A stretch of 64,000 bases of DNA from Terriglobia bacterium (GCA_020072785.1 JAIQGG010000002.1:496001-560000); one strand, 5' to 3'. Counted from the first letter of the stretch, positions 8,464 to 18,872 are shown. Made by a program: numbers and translations. Notes: generated from the letters alone by a model not told the origin.

Positions 8464-9006
8464 ATGATCGAGACCACGGAAAGGAAGTCTGCCAGCTTGT
8501 TGCCGGTGCCCTTCGAGGAAATCGAAGATTGGCCGGCACGCATGCAGGAATTTTTTGACATGATCGCCCGCAGGCCGTTCGAGCTTCTGGAGACACGGCC
8601 GCGTATGTGGCGGGAGTTCGAAAGCTTTTTCCGGCCGGATGCGGAAGTGCTGCATCCCGTGCACGTCCGGCTGTTTGAGACTGACGAAGATCTGGTGCTC
8701 CACGCCGAAGTCCCGGGTTTCACCGAGAAGGATCTGAACGTCACGGTCGAGCCTGGCCGCATAATCATCGCGGGCAAGCGCGAGCACAAGGAAGAGAAGG
8801 AATTCAAGGAAACCAAGGGAGAGAAGAAGGAACTGACCCCTTACTACAAGGAACGGTACGTCAACCAGATCTATCGTTCCGTGAAACTGCCGATGGATAT
8901 CCGGGCGGAAGGCGTGAAGGCCACGCTGAAGAACGGCATCCTGGAGCTCACACTGCCCAAGGTGGCCCCAGTGAAAAAGGTTCACGTGGAAGTGAAGACC
9001 GCATAA
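8464..9006 (+). CDS. Hsp20 / alpha-crystallin family small heat-shock protein
   Basis: The 180-residue protein has an alpha-crystallin domain from about residue 58: the strands around VRLFETDEDLVLHAEVPGF, then ITAGK-like residues (IIIAGKREHK), and the closing motif LKNGILELTLPK that seals the domain. Such proteins are ATP-independent holdases that bind unfolding proteins in the cytosol. The N-terminal arm (LLPVPFEEIEDWP to about residue 55) is long and probably drives oligomer assembly. GAGGGAGG lies just before the ATG, and a good intrinsic terminator follows, so it is transcribed alone. Confidence 0.92.
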   Translation: MIETTERKSASLLPVPFEEIEDWPARMQEFFDMIARRPFELLETRPRMWREFESFFRPDAEVLHPVHVRLFETDEDLVLHAEVPGFTEKDLNVTVEPGRIIIAGKREHKEEKEFKETKGEKKELTPYYKERYVNQIYRSVKLPMDIRAEGVKATLKNGILELTLPKVAPVKKVHVEVKTA

Positions 9007-9030
9007 AAACCGGAAAACAGAGTGCTTCGA

Positions 9031-9059
9031 AGGGCGCAGTCAGGGGCTGCGCCCTTTTT
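9031..9059 (+). terminator. rho-independent terminator of hsp20
   Basis: A 9-bp stem (AGGGCGCAG with CTGCGCCCT, 9031-9039 and 9047-9055) with a 7-nt loop is followed by a T5 run, 24 nt after the hsp20 stop. Confidence 0.9.
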
Positions 9060-9116
9060 CCTATAGGGTGTGTGTTTTTGTAGCCGCTCTCTTCAGAGGG
9101 CAGATTTTTCTTCGCG

Positions 9117-10505
9117 TCAAACGGAGCTGGTCCGCGGATAGCACTCGGCGATTTCCGGGGCCGCGCTCGTTCCGGAGGCCCGCTCCCCGCCGCTCTCCTC
9201 GGCGGGGAAGTGCGGGAGAGTGCGCGGCCAGGGTTTGCGGCGGCGGTAGTTGCGCGCCAGCTCGAGGAAGATGCCGATGTCGCGTTCCAGGTCGGACTGC
9301 GTCTCGTCGCAGTAGAAGTTGCGGATGGGGATCTCGGCGTGCTCCTTGCTGATCAGCGGGTAGATGGCCTCGCCGACGATTCCGTTCATGCACGTGAACG
9401 GGCTGATATCCACGATGCCGTCCACGCCCTTCTTGGCCAGGTAGATGCTCCGCCCGGCGTTTACCGTCATCTCCCCCAGCGCGCCGTCCGCGGGCAGATA
9501 CGGCTCGGCAAGCTCCAGCACCTCGCCGATATCTTCCGGCTCTTCATAGCCGCGGAAATCTGCGGTGAAGAGCGCGCGCAGCTCCTCTTCGTCCTTGCGC
9601 TGGAAATGCGTGCGGATGGTTGAGCGGAGCATCTGCCCGGAAATCCGCTTGCCTTTCAGCTTGAGCACGCGCCGCTCGTCCGCATTCGTGTACCAGATCC
9701 ACTCCGAGATGTCGCTCATCCATACTTCCGCGCCAAAGCGCTCCAGCAGGCGCACCAGCTCCTGGTTGCTGTAGATGTTCAGGCGGCAGTAGATCTCGCC
9801 CACCGCGCCGATCAGCGGCCGCTCCGGATCGAAGCGCACCGGCACCATGCGGAAGCGGCGGCGCGCCCGGCGCAGGCTCGCCTGCAGCTTGCGCATCTGC
9901 ATCCCGTCGTTCGGCCAGGGAACTTCCAGGCAGCGGCAGACGTCCGCGACGCTGGCCTCGTGCGCCGCGTCAGCGTCGCCCGGCATCGTCTCGTACGGGC
10001 GTGTCTTCAACAGGCATTTCAGCAGCAGGTCTCCGGCGACAAGGGCGCGCCAGGCGCTGCGCGCGAACAGGTTGGAGGCCGGCCCGAAGTCGCTGTAGCC
10101 GGTCTCGCAGGTCGGGGCCAGGATGGTGACGCCCGAGTAGCCCAGGGTTGCGAACGTCGACTTCATCAGAGGAACGTACTGCCCGAAGCGGCAGGGTCCC
10201 TGGCCGGTGGCCATGAAAAAAGCCACTTTGTCCGGATCGGTTCCCGGCTGCTCCAGAATTTTCACGCAGTCGCCCATGGTGACCCGTGCGGGATAGCATT
10301 CATCGCCGCAGGTGTGGCGCGCGCCCAGGGCACGCGTGCGTTCGTCCGACGGGGGAGTCGCTTCCGCATCCAGCCCCAGCGAGCGCAGCATGGCCGCAAA
10401 AATCTGCGTGCTGCCGTCGCTCATGCGCGGAATCCACACTTTCTTTCCGGCGAGGGGGTGGGATGCCGGGATTTGTCTTGGGTTTTTCAGTGGGCTGTTG
10501 CGCAT
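9117..10505 (-). CDS. acyl-CoA dehydratase activase-related protein, C-terminal component (HgdB-like part)
   Basis: This 462-residue protein corresponds to the last third of the very long (about 1400-residue) CoA-dehydratase-activase proteins. It contains the Cys-rich HTCGDECYPARVTMG, MATGQGPCRFGQY, LAPTCETGYSDFG and PFTCMNGIVGEAIYPLI segments, which resemble the Fe-S binding regions of 2-hydroxyacyl-CoA dehydratase subunits. Its start overlaps the end of the upstream activase gene by 19 nt, so the two are translationally linked. Role by family: ATP-driven electron transfer to radical dehydratases or related reductases; the actual partner is not in this window. The C-terminal tail after residue 430 is low in complexity. 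Confidence 0.78.
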   Translation of the reverse strand: MRNSPLKNPRQIPASHPLAGKKVWIPRMSDGSTQIFAAMLRSLGLDAEATPPSDERTRALGARHTCGDECYPARVTMGDCVKILEQPGTDPDKVAFFMATGQGPCRFGQYVPLMKSTFATLGYSGVTILAPTCETGYSDFGPASNLFARSAWRALVAGDLLLKCLLKTRPYETMPGDADAAHEASVADVCRCLEVPWPNDGMQMRKLQASLRRARRRFRMVPVRFDPERPLIGAVGEIYCRLNIYSNQELVRLLERFGAEVWMSDISEWIWYTNADERRVLKLKGKRISGQMLRSTIRTHFQRKDEEELRALFTADFRGYEEPEDIGEVLELAEPYLPADGALGEMTVNAGRSIYLAKKGVDGIVDISPFTCMNGIVGEAIYPLISKEHAEIPIRNFYCDETQSDLERDIGIFLELARNYRRRKPWPRTLPHFPAEESGGERASGTSAAPEIAECYPRTSSV

Positions 10506-13500
10506 CGCAGGATTCCTTTGCTGTCCAGATAGGCTTCGCAGCGCGTCAGGTAGCCGGCGTCGTTGCCGTGCCCGTCGAATTGCAGGACCAGATACGGCGC
10601 CTGGGCCACTTCGCGCAGGAAATGCTTGATGAAGGAGTCCGGGCCGCATTTGAAATTGGTGATGTAGATGATGTGCAGGCGCGGATTCCGGCGCGCCAGG
10701 TTCCCCGCGGCCAGGATGCGCCGCCCGGAGTTCCAGAACATGTTGGGGTGAAGAGTGTCGGTAGGCTGCGCGTCCAGCGGCAGGAAGTCCATCGGCAACA
10801 CGTTCACGCCGTAATGATCGCGCAGCTTGCGCGGGATGTCGCAATTGCTGTTGCGGTCGTACAGGTTGTACGGCCGCCCCACGAGCAGCACGCCTGGTTC
10901 CCCGCTGCGCTCCAGCGTGTCCCAGGCCGCGCGGCCCGCCTCCAGCATCCTTTCCGAGAACTCCGCCTGCGCCGCATAGGCCGCTTCCACGGCGGCATCG
11001 CTGGCCCAGCGCCGCACGCCCAGCCGGGAGAAATATTCGCCGAGCTGCTTCTTGACGTGCCCGCGCCCTAGCCGGAAATAAAGCGTGGGCGCGAGGAAGC
11101 GTTCGGCCTGCGGCGCGAAGTCCGGCGCCGCACGGATGACGAAGGGCAGCGTTTGGTTCCACGGACAGAGGTGCGAGGCCACCTTGGTGTTCGGCGCTTC
11201 GTGGTCCAGTACGTTGGGCAGGAGAACGTAGTCGGCGGGCGCATAGTCCGCGCAGCCGTGCAGCAGAGCGTGCACATGGCCGTGCGCCAATTGCACCGGG
11301 TAACATGGCTCGGCCACGCTCAGCTCCGCGCTCTGCCGCTCCACCGGCCGGGAAACGACCACCGCAAAGCCCAGCTCTTCGAGGTAGCGCCGCCAAAACG
11401 GGAAGCGATCGTAGAAATACATCGCGCGGGGAATCCCGATGCGCACTCCGCGAACGGAACCAGGCCGCCGGCCGTTCTCTGCTTCGGGATGCCCGTCGTC
11501 CAGAAGGCGCTCGCGCAGGGCCAGCAAGTCTTCCAGGACCGGCTTGTGGCTGGTGCGCGTGCGTTTGCGGAACTTGTCCGAACACTTGTCGCCCCAGTAG
11601 GTCTTCTGCCCGTCCACCTTGATCTCTTTCATCTCGCAATAGTTGGAGCAGGCCTTGCAGGTGAACTCCCGGGTTTCGAAATGGGCCTGGTTCAGGTCGT
11701 AGCCGCGGAAAGTAGAGACGGAGTCAATGCGCGGACCCCCGCGCGCGGCACCGGCGGCTCCGGCCGAGGCGGCAACCGCTACGGCGCGCGGTTTTGCCCG
11801 GCAGACCTCCTGCGCGATCAGCGCCATGCCGATGGCTCCGATCACGCCGTTGTGCGGCGGCACGATGATGGGCTGGCCGAGGATTTGCGAGAAGGCCGCG
11901 GCCACGGCGTCGTTGTACGCCGTCCCGCCCTGAAAATAGATCACCTTGCCGATCTTGCGGTTGCGCACCACGCGATTGAGATAATTCAGGGCGATGGAGT
12001 AGGCCAGCCCCGCCGCCAGGTCCTCCAGCCGCGCGCCGCGCTGCATCCAGGCGGTGACGTCGCGCTCCATGAACACCGTGCAGCGCTCGCCGAGGTGCAC
12101 CGGTGCGGCCGAAGCCAGCGCCAGCCGCGCGAACTCCTCCTTGATGGAGATGCCCATGCGCTCGGCCTGCTCCTCCAGAAACGAGCCGGTGCCCGCGGCG
12201 CAGGCTTCGTTCATCGCGAAGTCCACGACCACGCCGCGGTCGATGGAGATGAACTTGGAATCCTGCCCACCGATTTCGAAGATGGTGTCCACCGTGGCGT
12301 TGCGCTCTTCTTCGCGCACTTCACCCAGCGCGCGGCCGCGCACCAGCCGCTCGTGCACGTACAGCGCGCCGGTCTTGTGCGCGGTGATCTCATCGTTCAC
12401 GGTGTCCGCGCCGACCAGTTCGCCGATCAGCTCCCGCCCGGAGCCCGTTGTGCCCACGCCGCAGATGGTGATGCGCGCGCCGAGCAGGCCGTCGATCTCG
12501 TGCAACCCTTCGTTCACTACTTCGATCGGCCGCCCTGCAGTGCGCAGGTAGATCTGGTGCAGCAGGCGCCCGTCTTCGTCCAGCACCGCGAGATTCGTGC
12601 TCACCGAGCCGATGTCGATCCCCAGATAGGCGGGAAGCCGCCCGCGGCCCGCTTCCGGCAGCGGCTCGGTGCGCGAAGCTTCGGGATGATCGCGCAGCAG
12701 CAGCACGCGCTGCATGGAAAGCGGCTCGAGCGGCGCGCTGGCCTCCGCCGTGGTGCTGTCTCCCCCTGCTGTATGCCTGCTCCACACGGTGGATGGCCTG
12801 CGGCTCTCCTCGTATTCCAGCAGCGCGCAGCCGAGCGCACCGAGCCACGCATACCACTCCGGCACGAAGAGCTCTTCCGGCGCCAGATGAAAGGCGTCGC
12901 GCAGGGCCTGCACTACCCCGGCGTTTTGCGAGACCGCGCCGATCAGCGCTACCCGCGGCACCACCGGCTTACCTTTCACGATGTTGCTCTTGAAATTCCG
13001 CGCCACCGCCTCGCACAGCCCTTTCAGCACCTCCCCGGTGCCGTAGCCGCGCTGCTGCGCGTGGATCATGTCCGACTTCGCGAAGACCGAGCAGCGCCCG
13101 GCAATCTGCGCCGCGCGCTTCGCTTCGCCCACCACTGCGCCGATCTCTTCCACGCGGTAGCGCAGCCGCGTCGCCTGCTGGTCGAGGAACGAGCCCGTGC
13201 CCGCAGCGCACTCTCCGCTCGTCGAATAGTCCACAATGCCCGCGGAAGCCGCGCCGTCCCCGTGGTTGCCGCCATTGCCGCTGGAGGCACCCACTCCACC
13301 CAGCCGCAGGTATTTGGAGCTTTCCCCGCCAATTTCGAACACCGTGCGCACGCCGGGATACAGCCGGGCCACGCTGCAGGCGATGGCCTTGAATTCGTTT
13401 TCCACGGGAGCGTGCGCCACGCGCGCGGCCAGCCGCGCACCCGAACCGGTCACACGGATGCCGCTCAGACGCGTACGCGGCACGCAACGGTAGATCGCCT

Positions 13501-13720
13501 GCAACGATTCGCTGACGCACTGCACCGGATTGCCCAGGGTGCGGCGATAGCTGGAGACGGCCAGGGACAATTCCGGAGCGTCCGCGGATTGGCCGGGGAT
13601 GCTTTGGAATCCGCACCCCGCGGCCAGCAGTGCGCCGAGCAGGTCTGCATCTTCCGGCGGTGCGGCGGCGGCCCATTTGAGGCTGACGCTGCCGAGATCC
13701 AGTCCGAGGAAAATGCCCAT
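10487..13720 (-). CDS. acyl-CoA dehydratase activase with two BadF/BcrA/HgdC ATPase modules
   Basis: The 1077-residue protein begins MGIFLGLDLGSVSLKW, an ASKHA phosphate-1 loop, and repeats the module from about residue 350 (YLGIDIGSVSTNLAVLDEDG). Each copy keeps both Cys ligands that bridge a [4Fe-4S] cluster between activase subunits: CAAGTGSFLDQQA and GRCSVFAKSD in copy one, CAAGTGSFLEEQA and ERCTVFMERD in copy two. The last 400 residues (CKACSNYCEMKEI, GIPRAMYFYDRFPFW, GRPYNLYDRNSNCDIP) are the DUF2229-type dehydratase-like part. By family, ATP hydrolysis energises one electron for a dehydratase. Many bacteria have this and the next gene as one protein; here they are split with an overlap. 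Confidence 0.85.
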   Translation of the reverse strand: MGIFLGLDLGSVSLKWAAAAPPEDADLLGALLAAGCGFQSIPGQSADAPELSLAVSSYRRTLGNPVQCVSESLQAIYRCVPRTRLSGIRVTGSGARLAARVAHAPVENEFKAIACSVARLYPGVRTVFEIGGESSKYLRLGGVGASSGNGGNHGDGAASAGIVDYSTSGECAAGTGSFLDQQATRLRYRVEEIGAVVGEAKRAAQIAGRCSVFAKSDMIHAQQRGYGTGEVLKGLCEAVARNFKSNIVKGKPVVPRVALIGAVSQNAGVVQALRDAFHLAPEELFVPEWYAWLGALGCALLEYEESRRPSTVWSRHTAGGDSTTAEASAPLEPLSMQRVLLLRDHPEASRTEPLPEAGRGRLPAYLGIDIGSVSTNLAVLDEDGRLLHQIYLRTAGRPIEVVNEGLHEIDGLLGARITICGVGTTGSGRELIGELVGADTVNDEITAHKTGALYVHERLVRGRALGEVREEERNATVDTIFEIGGQDSKFISIDRGVVVDFAMNEACAAGTGSFLEEQAERMGISIKEEFARLALASAAPVHLGERCTVFMERDVTAWMQRGARLEDLAAGLAYSIALNYLNRVVRNRKIGKVIYFQGGTAYNDAVAAAFSQILGQPIIVPPHNGVIGAIGMALIAQEVCRAKPRAVAVAASAGAAGAARGGPRIDSVSTFRGYDLNQAHFETREFTCKACSNYCEMKEIKVDGQKTYWGDKCSDKFRKRTRTSHKPVLEDLLALRERLLDDGHPEAENGRRPGSVRGVRIGIPRAMYFYDRFPFWRRYLEELGFAVVVSRPVERQSAELSVAEPCYPVQLAHGHVHALLHGCADYAPADYVLLPNVLDHEAPNTKVASHLCPWNQTLPFVIRAAPDFAPQAERFLAPTLYFRLGRGHVKKQLGEYFSRLGVRRWASDAAVEAAYAAQAEFSERMLEAGRAAWDTLERSGEPGVLLVGRPYNLYDRNSNCDIPRKLRDHYGVNVLPMDFLPLDAQPTDTLHPNMFWNSGRRILAAGNLARRNPRLHIIYITNFKCGPDSFIKHFLREVAQAPYLVLQFDGHGNDAGYLTRCEAYLDSKGILRCATAH

Positions 13721-14075
13721 CGCAGTGGCCTCACTTTCAGAAGTCGCAGCGTAATGGCATCAAGGTAGGTGGAGCGAATGGAAAATTATGAAATCCAGGT
13801 CCGGCCACGAGTCCCGGTACTAGGACTATGAATGCCCATAGAAGTAAGCAGCAACTTGTAGGCCAAAAGTTCTCTATGCGGAGAATCAATCCGTCTGCCT
13901 GCTGGTACCCCGATGATAGAAAGACGTGGTTTATTGCCCCAACGAAGCCCTCTGCGGGCTTTCTGGGCAGGCCCAAGACCGCATCCGCGTCGCGGCTGCG
14001 CCGAATTGCGCACGAGTGTGGCATTTGACTGATTCCAAACCGATTGACCCCAGGGGAACAATGCGCTCCCTGGAA
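13721..14075. other. intergenic region between the activase gene and hox operon
   Basis: About 355 nt without a credible gene. It should contain the activase promoter (minus strand) and the end of the hox transcript. A short hairpin, AAGCCC with GGGCTT (13945-13961), is present but has no T run in either direction, so I do not call a terminator. Confidence 0.4.
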
Positions 14076-14552
14076 TCAAATCCCATCTGCCAGGCTTTTT
14101 GCTGTGCGCTGCGTCACAAAGGCTTCTATCTTCCTAATCGCTTCGGGCAGGGCGCGCCGCGCGGGTTCAGACAACTCTTGCGCCAGCGAGAAGGACTGCC
14201 CGCCAATGAGCAAGGCGAAGGCGCGGCGCGGCGTCCGGCCATAAAGCAAGCGCGCCAGTTCGAGTAGCGCCGCGGGATGCAGATGATGAGTTAGCGCTGC
14301 CGGAGCGGCGCGGGCCTCAGCGAGGGGCTCGAATGACACGGAACCCGGCTGTGCGCTGGCGGTGGCGTCCACAAAAATCACGCACTCGGCGTGGCTTACA
14401 CGTTCCGCCATCTCCGGGGTCAATTGCTGGCAGGCCGCAACCTCGATCTCCGCAGACGAGAGCCTTTCTCTGACCGCTTCGGCGATCCACCAGCCTGCGG
14501 CATCGTCGCCGCGCAGCGGATTGCCGCACGCCAGAAGCAGCACGCGTTCCAT
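14076..14552 (-). CDS. hoxW: [NiFe]-hydrogenase maturation endopeptidase
   Basis: A 158-residue HyaD/HoxW-family protease that removes the C-terminal tail of the hydrogenase large subunit after nickel insertion. It starts [21 protein letters not shown], where the GNP..GDD block carries the first nickel-sensing acidic residue. IFVDAT and THHLHPAALLELA supply the second Asp and the His. Its ATG overlaps the hoxH stop in the form TGATG, so the two are translationally coupled. The cognate substrate tail (25 residues after DPCLSCSTH) is present in HoxH next door. Confidence 0.88.
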   Translation of the reverse strand: MERVLLLACGNPLRGDDAAGWWIAEAVRERLSSAEIEVAACQQLTPEMAERVSHAECVIFVDATASAQPGSVSFEPLAEARAAPAALTHHLHPAALLELARLLYGRTPRRAFALLIGGQSFSLAQELSEPARRALPEAIRKIEAFVTQRTAKSLADGI

Positions 14553-15976
14553 CAATCCCGCCGCACTTCCTGGAGCAGCGCGCCATCCGGACCGACCAGC
14601 CGCACCACCAGGGGCATGGCGCCGGCCGCATGTGTCGAGCAGCTCAGGCAAGGATCGAACGTCCGGATAACCGCCTCCACGCGGTTCAGCATCCCTTCGG
14701 TCAATTTGTCGCCGCGCACATACTGTCTGGCCACCTGCAGGATGCCGCGGTTCATCGCCAGGTTGTTGTGGCCGGTGGCGATCACCAGGTTGGCCCAGGT
14801 GATCAGCCCCTGCTCGTTCACCCGGTAATGGTGCAGCAGCGTGCCGCGCGGGGCTTCCGCCACGCCCACGCCCTCGGCGTTGTTGAGTGCGGCGTTGGCG
14901 CGCACGTGCGGGCTGAGAATCTCCGGGTCGTCGAGAATGCTGCGGATGCTTTCGATGGCGTGCAGGATCTCGATGAGCCGCGCATAGTGATAGTGAAACG
15001 AACTGAGCACCGCCCCGCGCTCGATCTCCCGGAACTCCACCCACTCCTGCTCCGCCAGCGGCGTGCCGCAGCGCTCCGCGATGTTCAGCCGCGCCAGCGG
15101 GCCCACGCGGTACATCCCCCCGGGATAGCCCAGCGGCTTGTAGAAGGGAAACTTCAGAAAGGTGAAGGGCTCGACCGCTTCCTCGATGAACTCCGCGTAG
15201 CGCGCGGGATCGAGCTGATCCGCCACAATCGCGCCCTGCGCGTCGGTGAGCCGCAGCTTGCCATCGTAGTATTCCGCCTGGCCCTCTGCCGTGACCAGCC
15301 CCAGGAACAGGCTCGGGAAATTCGCGAACGTGCGGATCTCCTCGCGGTACTTTTCGATGTTCTGCTTGAACCACACCAGCGTCCTCTGCGCCGTTCCCAG
15401 TGCTTCCGGGATCATCGCCAGCATCCGCCCGTGCTTCTCTGCGGAGAGCGGCTCGCTCACACCCCCGGGGACCACCCAGCCCGGATGAATGCGTTTTCCG
15501 CCCAGCAGCTCGATGATCTGCTGCCCGAACTGGCGCAGGCGAATTCCGCTGCGGCCCAGTTCCGGATTGGCGCGCGCCACGCCCAAGATGTTACGCTCCG
15601 CGGGGTCCGCATCCATTCCCAGCAGAAGATCCGGGGAGGCGAGGTAAAAGAAGCTGAGCGCATGAGACTGGATCACCTGCGCGAGATTCAGAATCCGCCG
15701 CAGCTGCACCGCCGCGGGCGGAACGCGGATGGCCAGGAGCGCGTCGCAGGCCTTGGCCGAAGCGAGCAGGTGGCTCACAGGGCAGATGCCGCAAATGCGC
15801 GACATCAGGTTGGGCATTTCGTAGAATGGGCGCCCTTCGCAAAAGGTTTCGAAACCGCGCAGCTGCGTCACATGAAAATAAGCTTTCTGGACCACGCCGT
15901 GGTCGTCGGTCTGCAGCGTGATCTTCGCGTGCCCCTCGATTCGCGTCACCGGGTCGATGACAATCTTCTGCGCCAT
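14552..15976 (-). CDS. hoxH: bidirectional NAD-linked [NiFe]-hydrogenase large subunit
   Basis: The 474-residue catalytic subunit carries both nickel-binding motifs: [10 protein letters not shown] (Cys 62 and 65) and DPCLSCSTH (Cys about 443 and 446). These four Cys hold the Ni-Fe(CN)2CO centre where H2 is made or split. RIEGH near residue 12 is also typical. Length, the ICPVSH form of motif L1 and the neighbouring diaphorase genes place it in group 3d (Hox). The 25 residues after the last His are the part removed by HoxW. It is the fifth gene of hoxEFUYH-W and lies 9 nt after hoxY. No hyp genes for Fe(CN)2CO assembly are in the window. Confidence 0.95.
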   Translation of the reverse strand: MAQKIVIDPVTRIEGHAKITLQTDDHGVVQKAYFHVTQLRGFETFCEGRPFYEMPNLMSRICGICPVSHLLASAKACDALLAIRVPPAAVQLRRILNLAQVIQSHALSFFYLASPDLLLGMDADPAERNILGVARANPELGRSGIRLRQFGQQIIELLGGKRIHPGWVVPGGVSEPLSAEKHGRMLAMIPEALGTAQRTLVWFKQNIEKYREEIRTFANFPSLFLGLVTAEGQAEYYDGKLRLTDAQGAIVADQLDPARYAEFIEEAVEPFTFLKFPFYKPLGYPGGMYRVGPLARLNIAERCGTPLAEQEWVEFREIERGAVLSSFHYHYARLIEILHAIESIRSILDDPEILSPHVRANAALNNAEGVGVAEAPRGTLLHHYRVNEQGLITWANLVIATGHNNLAMNRGILQVARQYVRGDKLTEGMLNRVEAVIRTFDPCLSCSTHAAGAMPLVVRLVGPDGALLQEVRRD

Positions 15977-15985
15977 TCCGTTCTC

Positions 15986-16516
15986 CTATGCCCCGAACCG
16001 CGTCGCGCTGGTCACATCCGGCATGCGCCCCGCCAGAAGCTCGCGCAGCACGCTGTAGATGGTGTCCGCGGAAGGCGGGCAGCCGGGCACATAGACATCC
16101 ACGGAAACCACTTCATGCACCGGCCGCACCTGCGGCAGCAGGTGCGGCACGCCCTGCCCCGAGATCCACAGCAGCGCCGCCGCGTCTCCATACGCGCGGT
16201 GCAGCACCTTGTCCGCGGCGAAGGGATTGCGCATCGCCGGCACGTTTCCGGTCACCGCGCAGTCGCCCAGGGAAACCAGCGTCCGCGTCCGCCCGCGGAT
16301 CCGCCGGATCTTCTCCGCATCCGCATCGGTGCTCACCGCGCCTTCCACCAGCGTGATGTCCACATCCGCCGGAAAGGTCTTCAGGTCCACCAGCGGGCTA
16401 TAGACCAACTCGCACTGTCCGGCGATCTCCAGCAGCCGTTCATCCATGTCCAGAATCGACATGTGGCAGCCGGAGCAGCCGTCCAGCCAGACGGTGGCCA
16501 GCTTCATCCTGTTCAT
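15986..16516 (-). CDS. hoxY: NAD-linked [NiFe]-hydrogenase small subunit
   Basis: A 176-residue subunit binding the proximal [4Fe-4S] cluster that passes electrons between HoxH and the diaphorase. The Cys ligands are visible in [28 protein letters not shown] and [12 protein letters not shown], the expected set for HoxY. It lacks a twin-arginine leader and the extra clusters of membrane hydrogenases, so it is cytosolic. The start MNRMKLA overlaps the hoxU stop (ATGA), with GGAAGG just upstream; the internal ATG at 16507 is a possible alternative. Confidence 0.93.
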   Translation of the reverse strand: MNRMKLATVWLDGCSGCHMSILDMDERLLEIAGQCELVYSPLVDLKTFPADVDITLVEGAVSTDADAEKIRRIRGRTRTLVSLGDCAVTGNVPAMRNPFAADKVLHRAYGDAAALLWISGQGVPHLLPQVRPVHEVVSVDVYVPGCPPSADTIYSVLRELLAGRMPDVTSATRFGA

Positions 16517-17232
16517 CGCCTTCCATCCCGCATCAAGCTGAGGTACGTCAGAAACTCCGGGCTCTTCGGAAAGAGCGTGCCGACCTTGCTCTTTTCGAAG
16601 AGAGCGCCGGTGGGGCAGACCTGCACGCATTTCCCGCAGCTCGTGCACGTCTCCGAGGTTCCCCAGGGCTGATTCAGGTCGGTGATCACCTGGGAATCCC
16701 CGCCGCGGCCCATTACGTCCCAGGTGCGCGCGCCTTCGACCTCGCTGCAGACGCGCACGCAGCGCGTGCACAGGATGCAGCGGTTGTGGTCCTTCGAAAA
16801 GCGCTCATGGCTGGCATCCACCGACAGAGCGGGGAAGCGGTATGGGAATTGCACATGGTCCAGGCCATGCAACTGTGCCAGCGCCTGCAGCTCACAGGCG
16901 CCGTTGGCTACGCAAACGGCACACACGTGGTTGCGCTCGGCGAAAAGGAGTTCCAGAGTCATCCGGCGGTATTTCTCCAGCCGCTCGGAGTGCGTGGTCA
17001 CCGTCATGCCTTCTTCCACGCGAGTGGCGCAAGCAGGCTGCAGCCGATGGCTGCCCTTAATCTCCACCAGGCACATGCGGCAGGCACCGACATCGCCCAG
17101 GCCGTCCAGATGGCAGAGCGTCGGAATCCAAACGCCGATTTCGCGCGCGGCCTCCAGAATCGTCTGGTCGGCGCGGGCGCTGACGTCCCGCTCATTAATG
17201 ACCAGGGTTTTGACGTCCGCTGCAGGAGTCAC
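16513..17232 (-). CDS. hoxU: hydrogenase diaphorase subunit, NuoG-like Fe-S protein
   Basis: This 239-residue protein is the electron-wiring subunit of the Hox diaphorase. It has an N-terminal [2Fe-2S] ferredoxin domain ([20 protein letters not shown]), the NuoG-type [15 protein letters not shown] cluster motif, and two [4Fe-4S] motifs, [11 protein letters not shown] and [17 protein letters not shown] place the start at GTG 17232, which overlaps the hoxF stop as GTGA and gives the usual family length; the frame extends further upstream but into the hoxF sequence. Electrons from NADH oxidised at HoxF pass through it to HoxY. Confidence 0.93.
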   Translation of the reverse strand: MTPAADVKTLVINERDVSARADQTILEAAREIGVWIPTLCHLDGLGDVGACRMCLVEIKGSHRLQPACATRVEEGMTVTTHSERLEKYRRMTLELLFAERNHVCAVCVANGACELQALAQLHGLDHVQFPYRFPALSVDASHERFSKDHNRCILCTRCVRVCSEVEGARTWDVMGRGGDSQVITDLNQPWGTSETCTSCGKCVQVCPTGALFEKSKVGTLFPKSPEFLTYLSLMRDGRR

Positions 17233-18872
17233 GCACCCACCTCCGTGGCCGCTGCGCATTCGCAGACGCCGGCACGGCAGCGTTTCGCTTCGATGTGCTC
17301 GATATACTCGTCCTTGAAATAGCGCAGGGTGCTGAGAACGGGATTGGGGGCCGCCTGGCCCAGCCCGCAGAGGCTCGTCGCGCCCACCATGTCGCACAGG
17401 GAGATCAGCATCTCCAGGTCTTTGTGTGTGGCGCGCCCGTCGCAGATCCGCGTCAGCAGTTCATGCATTTGCGCGGTTCCCGCGCGGCACGGGATGCATT
17501 TCCCGCAGGACTCCGCCATGCAGAACTCCATGAAAAAGCGCGCCACGTTGACCATGCACGACGTGTCGTCCATCACCACCATCCCCCCGGAACCCATGAT
17601 CGAGCCGAGCTCGCGGAGGGATTCGTAGTCCACCGGACGATCCAGAAACTGCTCCGGGATGCAGCCTCCAGAGGGGCCGCCGGTCTGCACCGCCTTGAAC
17701 TTCCGCCCTTCGGGCACGCCGCCGCCGATCTCGAAGATGATTTCGCGCAGGGTCATGCCCATCGGCACTTCAATCAGGCCGTTGTGTTTCACTTTTCCGC
17801 TCAGGGCAAACACTTTGGTGCCCTTGCTCTTCGGCGTGCCCAGGGCCGCATACCAGTCCGCGCCACGACGGAGAATGGCCGGCACGCTGGCAAAGGTTTC
17901 CACGTTATTGATCAGCGTGGGCATGCCCCAGATGCCGGACTGCGCCGGGTACGGCGGGCGCGGCCGCGGCGTGCCGCGCTTCCCCTCGATGGAGGCCATG
18001 AGCGCGGTTTCCTCGCCGCAGACATACGCTCCCCCGCCGACCCGCAATTCGATGTCGATGCTGAATGCGGTGTCGCAAATATTGCTTCCCAGAAGGCCGA
18101 ACTGCCGGGCCTCGCGGATGGCCGTTTCCAGACGGTTCAGGGCCAGCGGATACTCCGCGCGAACGTACAGGTATCCGCGGCTCGCACCCACGGCGTATCC
18201 CGCGATGATCATTCCTTCCAACACCCGCTGCGGATCGCTTTCGAGCACGCTGCGATCCATGAATGCGCCCGGGTCGCCTTCGTCCCCATTGCAGACGACG
18301 TACTTTACGCCGCTGCCTGTCTTTGCCACCGTCCCCCACTTCAGCCCGGTGGGGTAGCCTGCTCCGCCACGCCCGCGCAAGCCGCTGCGCGAAATCTCCT
18401 GAATCACCGCGGCCGGCGTCATCTCCGTGAGCGCGCGCATCATTCCTTTGTAGCCGTCCGCCGCGATGTATTCCTCGATTTTTTCCGGATCCAGCCTTCC
18501 GGAGTTTTCCGTCACGATGTGGACTTGCCGCTGGAAAAAAGCCTGGTCGCGCGAGCACTGCAGCCGCCGCACCGGCTCGCCCCCGGCGCTCCGGGCGACC
18601 GCCGGAGCATCCTCCGGCTTCACATTGCAGTACAGAACGCCATCGGGTTCCACGCTGACAAGTGGACCCGCTGAGCACAATCCCATACAGCCCGTTCCCC
18701 GCACCCGGCAGGACGCGCCCGCCTCTTTCGCTTCCTTTTCCAGCGCTTCCTTCAGCGCGTCGCTGTGCTGCGAGAGACAGCCCGCGGCCAGGCAGACGTT
18801 CACCTCGTGGCCGCCTTCCGCCCGCGCTCTTTTCGCGCCCGCCGCAATACGTTCCAGCCCTTCACGCGTCAT
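17229..18872 (-). CDS. hoxF: hydrogenase diaphorase subunit, NuoF-like NAD/FMN protein
   Basis: The 547-residue subunit oxidises NADH or reduces NAD. An N-terminal thioredoxin-like [2Fe-2S] domain ([11 protein letters not shown] and [12 protein letters not shown]) is followed by the NAD and FMN domain with [17 protein letters not shown] and [16 protein letters not shown], then the [4Fe-4S] motif [13 protein letters not shown] near residue 460. The arrangement equals NuoF of complex I with a fused NuoE-like front part, the standard HoxF form. It overlaps hoxE by 11 nt and hoxU by 4 nt. Confidence 0.94.
   Translation of the reverse strand: MTREGLERIAAGAKRARAEGGHEVNVCLAAGCLSQHSDALKEALEKEAKEAGASCRVRGTGCMGLCSAGPLVSVEPDGVLYCNVKPEDAPAVARSAGGEPVRRLQCSRDQAFFQRQVHIVTENSGRLDPEKIEEYIAADGYKGMMRALTEMTPAAVIQEISRSGLRGRGGAGYPTGLKWGTVAKTGSGVKYVVCNGDEGDPGAFMDRSVLESDPQRVLEGMIIAGYAVGASRGYLYVRAEYPLALNRLETAIREARQFGLLGSNICDTAFSIDIELRVGGGAYVCGEETALMASIEGKRGTPRPRPPYPAQSGIWGMPTLINNVETFASVPAILRRGADWYAALGTPKSKGTKVFALSGKVKHNGLIEVPMGMTLREIIFEIGGGVPEGRKFKAVQTGGPSGGCIPEQFLDRPVDYESLRELGSIMGSGGMVVMDDTSCMVNVARFFMEFCMAESCGKCIPCRAGTAQMHELLTRICDGRATHKDLEMLISLCDMVGATSLCGLGQAAPNPVLSTLRYFKDEYIEHIEAKRCRAGVCECAAATEVGA

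Noticed and set aside
11153-13768. 871-codon frame on the plus strand opposite the activase gene
   Set aside because: It is an antisense shadow caused by GC-rich codon bias; no domain, no ribosome site, and the minus-strand activase has clear conserved motifs.
13945-13961. hairpin AAGCCC-N5-GGGCTT as terminator of the hox operon
   Set aside because: Short stem and no T run on the minus strand, so not called.
14630-16672. 680-codon plus-strand frame across hoxH and hoxY
   Set aside because: Antisense shadow; His/Arg/Gln-rich translation without any recognisable fold, opposite genes with intact metal motifs.
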